From the NCBI GenBank assembly GCA_024222485.1, contig JAAEPJ010000494.1, forward strand, positions 17,168 through 81,167: 64,000 nucleotides of DNA, written 5' to 3'. Below, piece by piece: positions 47,960 to 55,947 of the stretch (position 1 is the first letter of the stretch; each line of letters begins with the position of its first letter). The notes beneath the pieces were generated by a model. The model was not told the DNA's origin, ran no database searches, and was given only the letters and a program-made list of their open reading frames with translations. The position numbers were made by a program, and so were the translations under genes. The stretch comes from a bacterium (GTDB taxonomy: Bacteria; RUG730; JAAEPJ01).

Positions 47960-48311
47960 TGCCTGTATTAATTGTTTTTAGGCAAAGTCTTTTTTTGAGT
48001 TTCGCTTTTTTTTATTCTTCGGAATAAAAAAAGTGTTCATTATTTTATAGCGAAGATGTCGCTTTGCTGTTGATCCTTTATTCTTATCAATTTCTTAGCA
48101 AAAACTTGATATTCGCTTGTTAAAAAAAAGACACACAAAAGTATCCCCTACCATTTTGTATTAAAAATGATGCGACAGAAACTAGGGTTCTTAATATGTT
48201 AGAAAATTAATTAAAAATAGAAAAGTTTAATATAAAAAGTATAATAAAGTTAAGTTTGCCTTGAGCTATCTAAAGATACGATTAAATAAGCCAATAGTAG
48301 AAGAAATAAAT
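47960..48311. other. Non-coding spacer at the left edge of the accessory island
   Basis: AT-rich, with no ORF that I can support. A hairpin at 48005-48033 (CTTTTTTTTATTC, loop TTCG, GAATAAAAAAAG) looks like a terminator-type structure. A weak relative of the CAGCTTCGCTG element (AGCGAAGATGTCGCTTTGCTG) lies near 48050-48070. Confidence 0.5.
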
Positions 48312-49530
48312 ATGTCTAAAAAAAATAAATTAACTTATATTAGTTTTTTTAGTAGTGCTGGAGTTGGTTGTTATGGCTTTAAAATGAATGGGTTTGAATG
48401 TATTTCTACGAATGAGTTGCTCCAAAAAAGATTAGATATTCAGAAATATAATAGTAAATGTAAATATGACTCAGGATATATTTTAGATGATCTAGGCGAT
48501 AAAAATATTCAAAAAAAACTTTTCAATGAGGTTCTTTTTTGGAAAGAAAATGAAAAAATTAAAGATGTAGATGTTGTTATCGCTACGCCACCTTGTCAAG
48601 GTATGTCTGTTGCCAATCATAAAAAAAATAATGAATTAAACCGAAATTCTTTGGTTGTTGAATCTATTAAATTAATTAATAAAATAGAACCAAAATTTGT
48701 AATTTTTGAAAATGTAAGAGCATTTTTGAAGACAATTTGCACGGATATTGATGGGGAAGATAAAAGTATAGATGATGCTATTAATTATAACCTTGGTGGT
48801 AAATATAATATTTTATCTAGAATTATTAATTTCAAAGAATATGGTTCACATTCTAGTAGAACGAGAACTTTAGTTATAGGCATAAGAAAAGATATTCAAA
48901 ATATTACGCCATATGATATTTTCCCTCAATTAAATCAAGCAAAAACATTGCGTCAATTAATCGGTGATTTACCCTCAATTAACTAAGATGGGCGAAATAT
49001 CTGATGATATATTTCATTCATATCGAACATTCCAAAAAAGAATGTTCCCTTGGATCGAAGGTTTAAAAGAGGGGCAGTCTGCTTTTGATAACTCAGATAA
49101 ATCCAAAATTCCACATAGAATAATAGAGGGCTTAAGAGTATATAATAAAAGCAAAAATGGGAATAAGTATGCAAGATGGTTTTGGGATAAAGAAGGTCCG
49201 TGTATCCATACTAGAAATGATATTTTAGCTAGTCAAAATACAATACATCCAAGCGATAATAGAGTTTTTTCTATTAGAGAGATTATGAGGATGATGTCAA
49301 TTCCTAATACATTTGAATGGGCAAATATTAAAACAAAACATTTAAATGAATATTCTGTTTTAAAAAAAATGGAATTTTTAAAAAAAGAAGAACTAAATAT
49401 TCGACATTGTTTAGGTGAAGCGGTGCCTACGGGTATATTTAAAAACATCGCTTCAAATATTAAGTTTTTCTCTAATAAAAAAAAATACTTGTCAGTAAAA
49501 TTAAAAATATTATTTCACAATATCAATTAA
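48312..49530 (+). pseudogene. C5-cytosine DNA methyltransferase, frameshifted
   Basis: The first frame (48312-48986) has the N-terminal SAM region ISFFSSAGVGCYGFKMNGFE, the catalytic PPCQGMS loop and the ENV motif (FVIFENVRAF). The second frame (from about 48980 to 49530) continues with the target-recognition region and the C-terminal motifs (FSIREIMRMMSIPNTFEW, GEAVPTGIFKNIA). The sequence around the break (GDLPS, then LTKMGEISDDIFHSYRTF) reads through if one A at 48977-48978 is removed, so a single inserted base breaks it. It would be the modification enzyme of a restriction-modification system. No restriction enzyme is visible. Confidence 0.85.
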
Positions 49531-49842
49531 ATGACACAAAAAATTTAATACTTTTTTTAGATGAGAATTTTAAAAATTATTTCATAGATGAACTTTTTTT
49601 AATTGCTGAACTGGCAAATTTAGAGCGGCAAGATTTTTCTGCATATTTCACAAGAAAAGATATTGCATATACTGTTGTTAAAGATTTACCTAACTTTAAA
49701 CAGAAAAAAATAATTAAAATATTAGAACCCTCTGTTGGTGTCGGTAATTTTTTACCATTGCTAATTGAAAAATTTATTGATAAAGAAGAAGTAATAATTG
49801 ATGTCTGTGATATAGACTCTAATTCTTTAAAAATACTTCATC
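49479..49842 (+). pseudogene. N6-adenine DNA methylase fragment (probably once fused to the C5 methyltransferase)
   Basis: In the frame beginning just after a stop at 49476 there is no start codon, but the reading frame is protein-like: SAYFTRKDIAYTVVKDLP and KIIKILEPSVGVGNFLPLLI, the target motif and motif I (SAM) of N6-adenine methylases, then VDICDID-like VIIDVCDIDSNSLKIL. It is joined to the preceding methyltransferase frame through a nine-A run at 49477-49485, where a one-base change would fuse them. It is cut off near 49842, where the convergent gene begins, so the catalytic NPPY motif is lost. Confidence 0.7.
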
Positions 49843-49864
49843 CTTTTCTTTGTTTTGTAATGTG

Positions 49865-50647
49865 TCATTTTCCATTTTCACCTCCTGATTTAAAAGAGTC
49901 ATTCCTCTTCTTTTTTAATTTATTAACTATAACCTTAATTGCCCAAAATAACAGTTTGAAAATACCTTCTAATAAGTCAAAAATTAATCTTGCTATGAAG
50001 ATTATCGATGCTTTTATAATTCTAAAGAAAGTCAATCCATATCCATCTCTTGTTACATAATCAAAAGATTTTTTGAAATGGTCACCAATTTTACTAAAGA
50101 ATACTTCCAATGGGACTTTTTCTTCTTTAATTTCAGGAATTACCATTTGAGATCCATATGTTGCATATTGTCTGTTGTTAATAAAATTAGCAAAATCTCC
50201 TTTGTGCTTTGATATGTCACCATCACAACTAGAAACATCACCATAAGCATCAAAGTCAATATATCCTTTTATCATATCAAATATTCCACTTAATCTTGAA
50301 ATATCCCCATACAATTCACCAGATCCAATTCCTGAAATATTTGTAATATTGCCTCTGATATTTTGCAAATAACCACTTAATTTAGAATGTCTACCATTTT
50401 TAATCATCAATTCACCAGTTTTCATATTAAAAAATAAATAAAATAATCTGTCTGCCTCAGATTTTCTATCTCTTAATTTATATTGGTGGACTTTCTCATA
50501 TCGAGTATTCAAGTTGTCTACTACAATTTTCAAATTGTTCTGTCCAACTTTATTTAATTCAGATTTTGTCAAAGATCGTTGTGCATATCTTCTTGTTTTA
50601 GGATCATACACAATTGCATCTAAATAATTAATCTTTTCATTTCCCAT
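49865..50647 (-). CDS. Unknown protein with G-D-rich repeats and C-terminal hydrophobic anchor
   Basis: 260 residues that I do not recognise. The N-terminal half is polar (DPKTRRYAQRSLTKSELNKV). The middle has short beta-like repeats with Gly-Asp/Ser spacing (SGYLQNIRGNITNISGIG, then ELYGDISRLSGIFDMIKG and YGDVSSCDGDISKHKGD). Residues ~205-245 form a hydrophobic, basic-tailed segment (FRIIKASIIFIARLIFDLLE) suggesting membrane attachment. The ATG has AGAGGTG upstream. It is intact, yet it sits between two truncated genes on the opposite strand, as expected of an insertion. Confidence 0.6.
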   Translation of the reverse strand: MGNEKINYLDAIVYDPKTRRYAQRSLTKSELNKVGQNNLKIVVDNLNTRYEKVHQYKLRDRKSEADRLFYLFFNMKTGELMIKNGRHSKLSGYLQNIRGNITNISGIGSGELYGDISRLSGIFDMIKGYIDFDAYGDVSSCDGDISKHKGDFANFINNRQYATYGSQMVIPEIKEEKVPLEVFFSKIGDHFKKSFDYVTRDGYGLTFFRIIKASIIFIARLIFDLLEGIFKLLFWAIKVIVNKLKKKRNDSFKSGGENGK

Positions 50648-50671
50648 TTTTTCACCTCTTTTATTTATTAG

Positions 50672-52650
50672 AGTCCATCAAACTCTAAAGCAAGTTTACT
50701 AAAAGCAAAACATAAATATTATAATAAATATGCTATCTCTAAAAATCCTAAAGTTCAAGCTTTTATGACAGAGTTAAACTATGAATATCTCTTTCCTTTT
50801 TTTGCAGAAAACGAACTTATAGCTATTCTTTGTATAGGATAGAAAGAAACAGAGTCAGTTTTTCATACTAAAGAGCTTGAAAAAATTTCTTATCTTATTA
50901 AAACTAAAGAGCAAAGTCTTGCTTATACTTATTTTAAAGAAAGTATTGATTCTTCTAAAAACATTGCTAGTCGTATTACAGAAGCCAGTGAAAAAGAAGC
51001 CGTCAGTGAATATTTACTCTCATCAATGATGCGCCTTTTTAACTCTAAGAATATGTCAATTTATTTATATAATAAAGATGATAAAGTTTTTATTTGTAAT
51101 GGTGCAAATGGGTTGGATAATAAAAAATTAACAGAAATATTTGACAGCAGTTATTTTATTAAATTCATGCGTGATACAGAACAAATTTTAATTCATAAAG
51201 ATTTATCAGAAAAGTTTAGAGATTTTAAATCTCAAGATTTTCAAGAGATATTTGAGGTTTTTAAAAATCTGGATGCAGAAATTATTTTACCATTGATTTC
51301 CTCAGAGTTAGTTGGGTTTATTTCTATTGGCAGGAAACGAAATAATACGAAGTATACCTCTAATGATATGTTAATGTATAGATATTTAATGATTGTAGCT
51401 GCTATAAAAGTTCATGGATTACTGTTAAAGGAAGAGTCTGAAATTGACCCGTTAACTAACTCTTATAATAGACGGAGCTTTAATACTTGGATGAATCGAC
51501 TTTTATTATTATCAAAAAAAGAAATTAAACCGTTAGTTTTAATTTCTATAGACTTAGATTTTTTTAAAAAAATCAATGACAACTTTGGTCATGCACACGG
51601 TGATCTAGTTCTTCAAGAGTTTGTTATCGCTACAAAAACATATCTGAAAGCCAATGATATGATTTTTAGGATGGGTGGAGAGGAATTTATTATTATTTTA
51701 GTTGGGGCGAATAAAGAGGGTGCAGAAAAATTTAGAAAACATCTTTTGGAAGCGATAAAGCATAACGCAACAATAACAACCCTTACTCTGAGTATGGGGC
51801 TTGTAGAATTTTTACCAGATACTGATAGTACCTCAAGAACGCAAAATTTGCATTGTATTCAAAGAGTACTTTTAAAAGCAGGAGATAATGCAACTTATAG
51901 AGCTAAAAGTGAAGGTCGTAATAGAATGTGTTATGAGGGGTATTTAGAGATAAAGAAATTAGTAATAATTATGCAGTTTATTGCGAAATTATTACAGAGG
52001 ATCTTGATTATTTTGAGAGATTTAGCACATACTTTATAAGTAATAATATCCAAGTAATAAAAGCAAGTTGGGAAAATTCTTTGTTGCTTTGTTCTGAAAA
52101 GCATCCAGATATTTTTTTATTTATTCTTACGGAGAAAGAAGTAGTAAATTTAGCTAAGATTAAAGAAAAAATTAAGGCTATTAAAGATCGTAACTTAAGT
52201 TCGGTAATTGCTATTATTTTGCCATATTATGATTTAAAAGATTCTCTAAGTGGGTTGGGCGTACAAAGATTTTTTACATTTGAAGAAAAAGAGAAACTAA
52301 AAGATTGGACAAGTATTTTAGCAAGGCACCTGCACTAGCCACTTGTAGAAGAGATATTTCAGGTTCGAGTGATTTTGAGCATAGGAGTAGCGACTTATCA
52401 TCCAGAGCAAGCAAAGGACGAGCCTGTTTTACAGGAAGTGTTAGCGATTATAGATGCCTTAGAAAAGCAATCGGATGAGGGGATGTATAAATCGAAGAAC
52501 GCCGGAAAAAACAAAGTGAGTGTGATGCCTGAGTTTAGCAAGGTCAAGTATGAAATCGATTTAAGGCGAAAGAAGTTACCCTTACCTAAAAAGGATTTAA
52601 ATCCCATAGATCCTTTTGATTTATCCCGCTTTGATCCCATAGAATATTAA
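50672..52650 (+). pseudogene. Decayed GAF-GGDEF diguanylate cyclase gene
   Basis: One ancestral gene in pieces. An open frame from 50672 gives a GAF-like end (LFPFFAENELIAILCIG) and meets TAG at 50840-50842. The same frame resumes through a second GAF (EIILPLISSELVGFISIGRK) and a complete cyclase domain (DPLTNSYNRRSF, DLDFFKKINDNFGHAHGD, MGGEEFIIIL) to 52039. Homology then shifts to another frame (52081-52338), a receiver-like segment, which ends at a second stop. It continues from 52339 to 52650 with the back half of another GGDEF domain (ILSIGVATYHPE, SDEGMYKSKNAGKNKV). The 51026-52039 part could still make cyclic-di-GMP if translated. Confidence 0.8.
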
Positions 52651-52654
52651 TTTC

Positions 52655-52696
52655 CAGCGTTGCTGGTCTAGGTCAGCAACGCTGCAGCTTCGCTGG
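52655..52696 (+). terminator. Hairpin with CAGCTTCGCTG-type repeat
   Basis: CAGCGTTGCTG (52655-52665) pairs perfectly with CAGCAACGCTG (52674-52684) over an 8-nt loop. It is followed directly by CAGCTTCGCTGG (52685-52696) and CTTTTATT. It is terminator-like and shares its core with the repeats at 40754, 47897 and 57282. Confidence 0.75.
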
Positions 52697-52893
52697 CTTT
52701 TATTCTAAAAAACAAAGAAAATGTTGCAAATAAAGGGTTTAAAATGAGAAAATTAAAAATATTTTTAAAAGTAACAATTTTTCGGTATTTTCTATTTTAA
52801 AAATGTGCCAAATATTTAAGATTTTTAAGAACAGTTTATAAAATTGGGTTTCCACCATTTGGGGAAAAGATCAGATGTTTGGAGGTAACAAAA

Positions 52894-53640
52894 ATGTTAA
52901 TGAATCAAAAAAAGAAACTTTCTATTTCTGAGTTAAAAATATTAGATCAACATATAATAACTAATTTTGATCAAATTAAGACAGAAGAAAAAGAATTAGA
53001 AATAAATAAAGATATTTATTGGGTTGAGGGATATCTTTGTGCGCTTACTTCTTCGCCTGAACCTATGATTAAAATGGATTTTTGGGTTCCATATATTAAC
53101 GGTGCAGATTGTGTATTTGAATCTGCAGAACATACAAATACTACAATATCTTTAATCTTTAGTTTAAGAAATAATATAGTAGATAAATTAAATAATGAAT
53201 CATATAAACCGTTATATGAAACACACAACCTTAAAAATGAGCCAAAAGAAACCTTAATAACCAAATGGGCTAAAGGTTATCTATTTGCAACTTTATTGTT
53301 TCATGCTGATTTATTGGACCAAGAGGAAGAAATAGCTAGATTATTAGTCCCCATAATCATGGCAACGGAGGGTCCTTTTTCTAAAGAAGCAGTTAAAAGC
53401 GGGGTATCTAAAAAAGAAGCTTTTAAATTAATTCCTAAGATAGTTTTGGCATTTGATAAAATTTGCAGAGAGAGAAGACACTTTTATTTAGAAGAATTAA
53501 AAAATAGTAACCATAATAGTAACCATAATCCCCATATAATAACACATGATTTTAAAGTAGGGAGAAATAATCCTTGTCCTTGTGGTTCAGGTAAAAAATT
53601 TAAAAAATGCTGCTTATTAAAAAAAGAGACCTTACATTAA
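52894..53640 (+). CDS. UPF0149/YecA-like protein with C-terminal SEC-C zinc motif
   Basis: 248 residues. The N-terminal ~190 residues are helical and resemble the YecA/UPF0149 group (YWVEGYLCALTSSPEPM, KWAKGYLFATLLFHADLL). The last ~25 residues are a SEC-C motif, GRNNPCPCGSGKKFKKCC, with four zinc ligands as in SecA. Such domains bind zinc and often mediate contact with ribosomes or SecA; the exact role here is unknown. The ATG at 52894 has a full GGAGGT 6-7 nt upstream. A part of this gene is copied at 55359-55637. Confidence 0.85.
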   Translation: MLMNQKKKLSISELKILDQHIITNFDQIKTEEKELEINKDIYWVEGYLCALTSSPEPMIKMDFWVPYINGADCVFESAEHTNTTISLIFSLRNNIVDKLNNESYKPLYETHNLKNEPKETLITKWAKGYLFATLLFHADLLDQEEEIARLLVPIIMATEGPFSKEAVKSGVSKKEAFKLIPKIVLAFDKICRERRHFYLEELKNSNHNSNHNPHIITHDFKVGRNNPCPCGSGKKFKKCCLLKKETLH

Positions 53641-53688
53641 TAGTCGCATAGAATTGGTTTAAACTGGAGTGCTAAAAACTGGAAATTA

Positions 53689-53919
53689 TTGAAACAAAAG
53701 TTATTAAAAAGTCAAAAAGAAGAAATTATAAAGACTATTCATGATTTATATTTATTAAACGAAGGGAATCAAACATTTTTAAATGCATGGTTTATCGGAA
53801 ATAAAAAAAATAATCTTAAAATTTTTAAAGAGCAAATATGTGATTATCTTTTTCCAGAAATATATAATGTGGAAGATTTTTCTATAAGCAATGCCAAAAA
53901 AGCGATATCTATTTATTAA
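53689..53919 (+). CDS. Small protein of unknown function
   Basis: 76 residues from a TTG start (KQKLLKSQKEEIIKTIHDLY, then FLNAWFIGNKKNNLKIFKE). It is mostly helical and charged. It recalls the start of DUF6155-type proteins but is short, so it may be a truncated member. No convincing RBS. It converges with the antitoxin gene on the other strand and overlaps it by 11 nt. Treat as tentative. Confidence 0.4.
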   Translation: MKQKLLKSQKEEIIKTIHDLYLLNEGNQTFLNAWFIGNKKNNLKIFKEQICDYLFPEIYNVEDFSISNAKKAISIY

Positions 53920-54142
53920 AAATATTATAAAGAGTTTGTCTCGTAATACCTGATTCTCTCGAAATATTAGTAATACTTCCTTTCTTCGCTTCTGCAATAT
54001 ATTTTAAATCCTTTAAGAAAGCAGCTAAATTTTGTGTTTCTTGGAAATCCTTTATACTTTGTTTAATAAAAAAATTTAAATATTTTTTATTGCTTTTGAG
54101 ATCCGTAATAATTAAATCTTCAAAATTATTATATTTTTTCAT
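53909..54142 (-). CDS. HigA/COG3636-type antitoxin, orphan
   Basis: 77 residues of the addiction-module antidote group: TQNLAAFLKDLKYIAEAKKG, then SITNISRESGITRQTLYNIF, a helix-turn-helix near the C-terminus. Such proteins neutralise a RelE/HigB-like toxin and repress the operon. Just upstream (54143-54182, same strand) only a short tail reading FIKRIEKLEEALK then a stop remains. It overlaps this start codon and fits the last residues of a lost toxin. The toxin body is absent and replaced by a terminator hairpin. Confidence 0.75.
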   Translation of the reverse strand: MKKYNNFEDLIITDLKSNKKYLNFFIKQSIKDFQETQNLAAFLKDLKYIAEAKKGSITNISRESGITRQTLYNIFNK

Positions 54143-54182
54143 TTTAATGCTTCCTCCAATTTTTCTATTCTTTTAATAAAAA

Positions 54183-54224
54183 AAAGCTACCAGAACAAAT
54201 CTACTCAGATCTGCAGGTAGCTTT
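54183..54224 (-). terminator. Intrinsic terminator after the DUF2442 gene
   Basis: AAAGCTACC (54183-54191) pairs with GGTAGCTTT (54216-54224). Read on the minus strand, the hairpin is followed by a T-rich tract, so it terminates the DUF4160-DUF2442 transcript. Confidence 0.75.
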
Positions 54225-54269
54225 ATCAATAGGAGTTTGCACTATAGATCGATCGCATGATACTTTATG

Positions 54270-54503
54270 CTATTGACCTATTTGATATAAAAAATCAGGG
54301 GAGAAATCTGCATTATTAGACCATACTATCGTATCAATATCTTGGTTTAAATATACTTGTTTGAAAAAATTAATATCTTGCAAGGGGCTAAATATATCCC
54401 CATCTAAATACTGTTCTAAATTAACTTCTTTAATTTCGTCATTTTCAAAAGTTAATAATAATTTATATTTTTTTAAATATTTTACATCTTTAATCCAGTG
54501 CAT
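54270..54503 (-). CDS. DUF2442-family protein
   Basis: 77 residues: KDVKYLKKYKLLLTFENDEI, EVNLEQYLDGDIFSPLQD and TIVWSNNADFSPDFLY, the pattern of DUF2442, whose W-NGAD-pdwLY end is typical. It is encoded 11 nt after a DUF4160 gene. The two families are commonly paired and behave like a toxin-antitoxin-type cassette, though the mechanism is not settled. RBS GAGAGG lies 6 nt upstream. Confidence 0.85.
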   Translation of the reverse strand: MHWIKDVKYLKKYKLLLTFENDEIKEVNLEQYLDGDIFSPLQDINFFKQVYLNQDIDTIVWSNNADFSPDFLYQIGQ

Positions 54504-54514
54504 TTTATACCTCT

Positions 54515-54775
54515 CTATACTAATGGAGTTATTTTTTTTAATTCTTGTTTCTCTTGAGCAAAATTCCAGTCTTCTAATAGTTCCTCTCTATGTTTGAATG
54601 CCCACTCCAGTATTAATGTAACAACTCTTCTTGGCATATCACCTTCTAGAACATTTAATTCTAAGATAGAAAAAGAAGCTCTATAGTCATCATATTTAGC
54701 ATGAAAATGAGGAGGACCATGTTCTCTGTAATACATCGAGATAATAATTCCTAAAAATCTGCATATTTCAGGCAT
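54515..54775 (-). CDS. DUF4160-family protein
   Basis: 86 residues: FLGIIISMYYREHGPPHFHA, the invariant PPHFH motif, then KYDDYRASFSI and MPRRVVTLILEWAFKHREEL, which define DUF4160. First gene of the pair with DUF2442, with which it is presumably co-expressed. Function unproven; possibly the toxin-like partner. No strong Shine-Dalgarno is seen upstream. Confidence 0.88.
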   Translation of the reverse strand: MPEICRFLGIIISMYYREHGPPHFHAKYDDYRASFSILELNVLEGDMPRRVVTLILEWAFKHREELLEDWNFAQEKQELKKITPLV

Positions 54776-54827
54776 ATATAAAACTCCATATTTTCATTAT
54801 TTCACTAATATTAACTTCTTTTTTAAC

Positions 54828-55032
54828 TTATTCTTCTTCTATTTCTATTATATCATAAAGAGACATGTTTAATGCCTTGCAAATCTTTAACATCGATGAT
54901 AAATATATTTCTTTGTAAATATCTTGCTCTACCCTCGTAATTACAAAAATAGAAACCTGCTTTATCAGCTAGCTCTTTCTGAGTCAAATTTTTAGACTCT
55001 CTTACTGTTTTTAAATTAATTGTTATCTTCAT
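54828..55032 (-). pseudogene. Xre-type helix-turn-helix regulator, frameshifted
   Basis: From the ATG at 55032 the frame reads MKITINLKTVRESKNLTQKE, then LADKAG, a clear Xre HTH start. It then loses homology and stops early. One frame over, the remainder is intact: TRVEQDIYKEIYLSSMLKIC, then KALNMSLYDIIEIEEE and a stop at 54828. The break is at a T-rich stretch (GGTTTCTATTTTTG) near 54950-54965. It fits a single lost base. It probably once regulated the adjacent cassette. Confidence 0.75.
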
Positions 55033-55149
55033 ATTAAACCATCGTACTGCATAATATAAAAATACCTATTTACTATATTAAAGTATGTAGTTGCAGTAAC
55101 CAGTAATTAAAGGCATAAGTACTTTTAATATTAAACTTAAAATTAAAAA

Positions 55150-55182
55150 GCCTCCAACATAGTTCGTGCTATGTGGAGGCTA
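55150..55182 (-). terminator. Intrinsic terminator hairpin
   Basis: AGCCTCCAACATAG pairs with CTATGTGGAGGCT (one bulge) around a short loop. Read on the minus strand it runs into TTTTTAATTTT, an ideal terminator. No gene now precedes it on that strand, so it is probably left from a deleted gene. Confidence 0.75.
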
Positions 55183-55301
55183 AATCTCTGTAAGATAGTG
55201 TATCCACTAAACTTTAGATAAGAAACTACTCAAAAACAGCTTATCAGAAAACAAAAATAGTGTCAATCTATGTCTTATAGAGATCAATGGAGGACTCTAT
55301 T

Positions 55302-55388
55302 ATGTTTGATGGGCTTTCTCGTAAACAGATAAGTCACTATTTCCCTCTAACAGAGTTTCTGATTTATTGGAGCAAGAGGAAGAAATAG
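55302..55388 (+). pseudogene. Truncated gene start fused to the SEC-C duplicate
   Basis: An ATG with GGAGG about 8 nt upstream opens a 28-residue frame (MFDGLSRKQISHYFPLTEF) that runs into the duplicated SEC-C segment at 55359 and stops at 55386. The start of some gene I cannot identify seems to have been cut by the duplication junction. Confidence 0.35.
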
Positions 55389-55637
55389 CTAGAAATAGCT
55401 AGATTATTAGTCCCCATAATCATGGCAATGGAGGGTCCTTTTTCTAAAGAAGCAGTCAAAAGCGGGGTATCTAAAAAAGAAGCTTTTAAATTAATTCCTA
55501 AGATAGTTTTGGCATTTGATAAAATTTGCAGAGAGAGAAGACAGTCTTATTTAGAAGAATTAAAAAATAGTGACCATAATAGTAACCATAATCCCCATAT
55601 AATAACACATGATTTTAAAATAGGGAAAAATGATTCC
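55359..55637 (+). pseudogene. Partial duplicate of the SEC-C gene
   Basis: It matches 53306-53573 almost base for base, including the SNHNSNHNPHIITHDFK coding stretch. It starts in the middle of the gene and ends just before the cysteine motif, so the zinc-binding end is missing. A 10-nt tandem duplication (AAATAGCTAG at about 55384-55403) adds a stop. An open frame from 55422 remains but lacks both ends of the parent protein. Confidence 0.9.
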
Positions 55638-55947
55638 ATCATCGCGTTATTATATGGATTCCTAGTCCGCCTCATGCTTTGCAAAAAACTATGTTTTAGT
55701 CATAAATTTCTATATGTATGGCTTACATACTGTTTTCCTCAGTCAGAATGCACAATCAAACCAGCTTCAGGTTTTTGATGCCTCATCCTAATTTGGGGGA
55801 CAATATTAGCATACAGTACCAAAAATTTATCATTTTTCATGTATTTTGCTTATCTCATATTTAAGTTACATAAAAACAATTTGAAATAATATATTTTTTA
55901 TGTTATTTTAATATTCAATAATAAAATAACATAAAGAGCTTTTGAAA
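55638..55947. other. Spacer after the SEC-C duplicate
   Basis: No gene that I can support. The frame entering from the duplicate continues to a stop at 55776-55778 through sequence unlike any family I know. The rest is AT-rich and should hold the promoter of the DUF4143 ATPase gene. Confidence 0.4.

Noticed and set aside
49758-50060. Plus-strand 100-codon frame across the methylase fragment end
   Set aside because: Its first part is the methylase fragment and the rest is antisense to the 49865-50647 gene, so it is not a separate gene.
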